Positions 5,541 through 6,895 of a stretch of 6,895 nt of DNA are shown here, piece by piece. A program made the position numbers and the translations under genes. The notes under the pieces are model-generated. The model had not been told where the DNA came from. It saw nothing but the letters and a program-made list of their open reading frames with translations, and ran no database searches. The first letter of the stretch is position 1, and each line of letters opens with the position of its first letter. The stretch is from Promethearchaeota archaeon (GTDB taxonomy: Archaea > Asgardarchaeota > Lokiarchaeia > Sigynarchaeales > SOKP01). Where the stretch lies: contig DAOUUT010000200.1 in NCBI GenBank assembly GCA_030668025.1, positions 1 to 6,895 on the forward strand, in the 5' to 3' direction.

Positions 5541-5710
5541 GGTTTCAAATATCCATTTTTTAATGTAATTAGATAGAATTAAATCGTCATCATGTTATAT
5601 CAAATTATTAAAAGACATTATAAAATCTTATTAAAATATTCAATGTTATAGATTTTTTTAGCTTACTTGAAATATATCTAAAAAAATTAGAAAATTGAAA
5701 AAATTAATTA
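5541..5710 (-). other. AT-rich gap between acyl-CoA dehydrogenase and etfB
   Basis: 170 nt that contain T-tracts next to the dehydrogenase stop and, further along the minus strand, TATA-like strings near 5672-5680 and 5618-5625. A 7-bp inverted repeat (AAAATCT 5622-5628 with AGATTTT 5650-5656) lies in the would-be etfB leader. No ORF is supported. It probably separates transcription units, or holds an internal promoter for etfBA. Confidence 0.5.
5680..5703 (-). terminator. Candidate T-tract terminator after the acyl-CoA dehydrogenase gene
   Basis: Read on the minus strand, T6 (5698-5703), T4 (5691-5694) and T7 (5680-5686) follow within 35 nt of the stop codon. This pattern is typical of archaeal intrinsic termination, although AT-rich composition weakens the inference. 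Confidence 0.35.
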
Positions 5711-6859
5711 TTATTTTCTTAACATATGATTAGCGATAACTAATCTTTGTATCTCTGACGTACCCTCGTAGATTTCTCCCATTTTTGCGTCCCGAAAATA
5801 CCTTTCAACAGCATACGCTTTCATTAAACCATAGCCCCCATGAATTTGAACCGCTTGGTGGGCCGCTTTCATCGCAGCTTCAGAAGCTACAAGTTTAGCC
5901 ATAGACCCAGACAATCCATAATCCATTCCTTGATCGCACATATACGCAGCTTTGTAAGTTAATAACCGGGCTGATTCTATGTCAGTTGCCATATCAGCAA
6001 TTTTCCACTGAATTCCTTGAAAACGCGATATTTTTTTTCCAAATTGTTCTCGCTCGTTGGCATATTTAATAGCAGCTTCTAAACATGCTTGACCTAACCC
6101 TACGCATTGAGAAGCTATGCTAATTCTGCCGTAATCTAAGATTTGAAGGCCAATCCTAAATCCATTCCCAAGTCCGCCTAATATATTTTCTTCGGGAACT
6201 CTAACGTCTTGAAATACTAACTCTGAAGTGTTAGATGCTCGAACGCCTAACTTATCTTCTTTCACACCTACTGAATAACCCGGTGTATCTGTATCTACTA
6301 TAAAAACAGTGAGTTGTTTTCTTTTATCCTTTTCTCCTGTTTTAGCAACTACTAAGAGCGTTTTTGATATCCCACCATTCGTCGCGAAAATTTTACTGCC
6401 GTTTAGTATGTACTCATTTCCATCTTTCTCTGCAGTTAACTGAACGCCTCCAGCATCAGAGCCCGCATTCGCTTCAGTTAAACAGAAAGCGCCTATCTTA
6501 TTACCTTTCGCAAGGTCAATTAGAAATTTTTGCTTTTGTTCTTCAGTTCCAAACCTATAAATAGGATAAGCACACACGCTCGCGTGAACGCCAGTAGTTA
6601 TAGCCCAAGACGCATCAACTCGTCCTATCTCTTCAGTTAAAATCGCAAAACTTATAGTATCGTTATGCAATCCCGCACCTCCATACTCTTCTGGAATACA
6701 AGAACCGAAGTATTTTAATTCTTTCATCTTCTCAAAAACAATTGGGTCCAATTCAGATTTTTGATCGCTCTCTTGTGCCACTGGAGCAATATATTCTTCC
6801 GCAAATTCACGAGTTATTTTTTTGATCATTTTTTGCTTTTCAGTTAACGAAAAATCCAT
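5711..6859 (-). CDS. Acyl-CoA dehydrogenase (short/medium-chain, butyryl-CoA dehydrogenase or caffeyl-CoA reductase CarC type)
   Basis: This full-length 382-residue FAD flavoprotein interconverts acyl-CoA and 2-enoyl-CoA and exchanges electrons with Etf. Evidence: an N-terminal helical domain (MDFSLTEKQ..., 1-120), ACAD signature 1 GAFCLTEANAGSD (123-135), the NGSKIFATNGG strand (153-163), REQFGKKISRFQGIQWKIADM (270-290) contacting FAD across subunits, signature 2 QIHGGYGLMKAYAVERYFRDAK (338-359), and the catalytic base E365 in YEGTSEIQR. Glu at this place is characteristic of short/medium-chain enzymes, not isovaleryl- or long-chain types. Its position upstream of etfB-etfA in the order of carC-carD-carE suggests that it is the dedicated partner of this Etf, working either as an enoyl-CoA reductase with bifurcation or in beta-oxidation. 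The ATG at 6859 has GAGG 6 nt upstream. The acyl substrate cannot be read from sequence. Confidence 0.93.
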   Translation of the reverse strand: MDFSLTEKQKMIKKITREFAEEYIAPVAQESDQKSELDPIVFEKMKELKYFGSCIPEEYGGAGLHNDTISFAILTEEIGRVDASWAITTGVHASVCAYPIYRFGTEEQKQKFLIDLAKGNKIGAFCLTEANAGSDAGGVQLTAEKDGNEYILNGSKIFATNGGISKTLLVVAKTGEKDKRKQLTVFIVDTDTPGYSVGVKEDKLGVRASNTSELVFQDVRVPEENILGGLGNGFRIGLQILDYGRISIASQCVGLGQACLEAAIKYANEREQFGKKISRFQGIQWKIADMATDIESARLLTYKAAYMCDQGMDYGLSGSMAKLVASEAAMKAAHQAVQIHGGYGLMKAYAVERYFRDAKMGEIYEGTSEIQRLVIANHMLRK

Positions 6860-6865
6860 ATAAAT

Positions 6866-6869
6866 CCTC
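6866..6869 (-). promoter_or_regulatory. Ribosome binding site of the acyl-CoA dehydrogenase gene
   Basis: GAGG on the minus strand (within AGAGGA), 6 nt before the ATG at 6859. Confidence 0.65.
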
Positions 6870-6870
6870 T

Positions 6871-6895
6871 ACACTTTATTTATTTTACACTTTAT
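6871..6895 (-). repeat. 9-bp direct repeat upstream of the acyl-CoA dehydrogenase gene
   Basis: ATAAAGTGT (minus strand) occurs at 6887-6895 and again at 6871-6879, a 16-nt period, directly ahead of the ribosome binding site. It may be a paired regulator site or part of the promoter. The window ends inside it, so further copies cannot be judged. Confidence 0.4.

Overview
The window holds five complete protein genes, one partial one, and an unusually long AT-rich divergent intergenic region. All the proteins belong to anaerobic ferredoxin- and flavin-linked acyl-CoA or 2-oxoacid metabolism. The DNA is AT-rich, and the non-coding parts are much more so. Translation starts use GAGG/GGAGG Shine-Dalgarno sites. 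T-tracts without strong GC hairpins follow the SDR gene and the acyl-CoA dehydrogenase gene, and TATA-like boxes precede genes. Together with an indolepyruvate ferredoxin oxidoreductase, this suggests an AT-rich anaerobic archaeon. An Asgard (Lokiarchaeia-like) lineage is plausible, but no marker gene here proves it, and an AT-rich anaerobic bacterium is not excluded.

Left part (1-1765, minus strand): iorB and then iorA encode the small and large subunits of indolepyruvate:ferredoxin oxidoreductase and overlap by 8 nt. iorA runs off the left edge exactly at the first cysteine expected of its C-P-G-C-P-H motif. IorB ends in a lysine/glutamate-rich tail made by a 12-bp tandem repeat.

Middle (1766-2688): 923 bp between divergent genes with no convincing full-size gene. 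It contains possible hairpins, a 23-codon ORF with a very good ribosome binding site, and a region (about 2287-2434) that could be a small non-coding RNA gene: TATA box, hairpin, 12-bp stem and T8 run in order. All of these are candidates only.

Right part: a classical SDR oxidoreductase (2689-3480, plus strand) is convergent with a minus-strand cluster of acyl-CoA dehydrogenase, etfB and etfA (6859 down to 3523). EtfB carries the GADT-x-ATS type motif of electron-bifurcating flavoproteins. EtfA has an N-terminal two-[4Fe-4S] ferredoxin domain, and the gene order matches carCDE (caffeyl-CoA reductase/Etf) of Acetobacterium. The likely product is a ferredoxin- and NAD-coupled acyl-CoA dehydrogenase/enoyl-CoA reductase complex.

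Functional picture (inference): IorAB reduces ferredoxin while oxidising arylpyruvates to aryl-acetyl-CoA. The Etf/acyl-CoA dehydrogenase complex exchanges electrons between NADH, ferredoxin and an enoyl-CoA/acyl-CoA couple. The SDR may act on a 3-hydroxyacyl/3-oxoacyl substrate. The window thus looks like part of the ferredoxin economy of an amino-acid or fatty-acid fermenter. I see no mobile element, CRISPR array, tRNA or rRNA.
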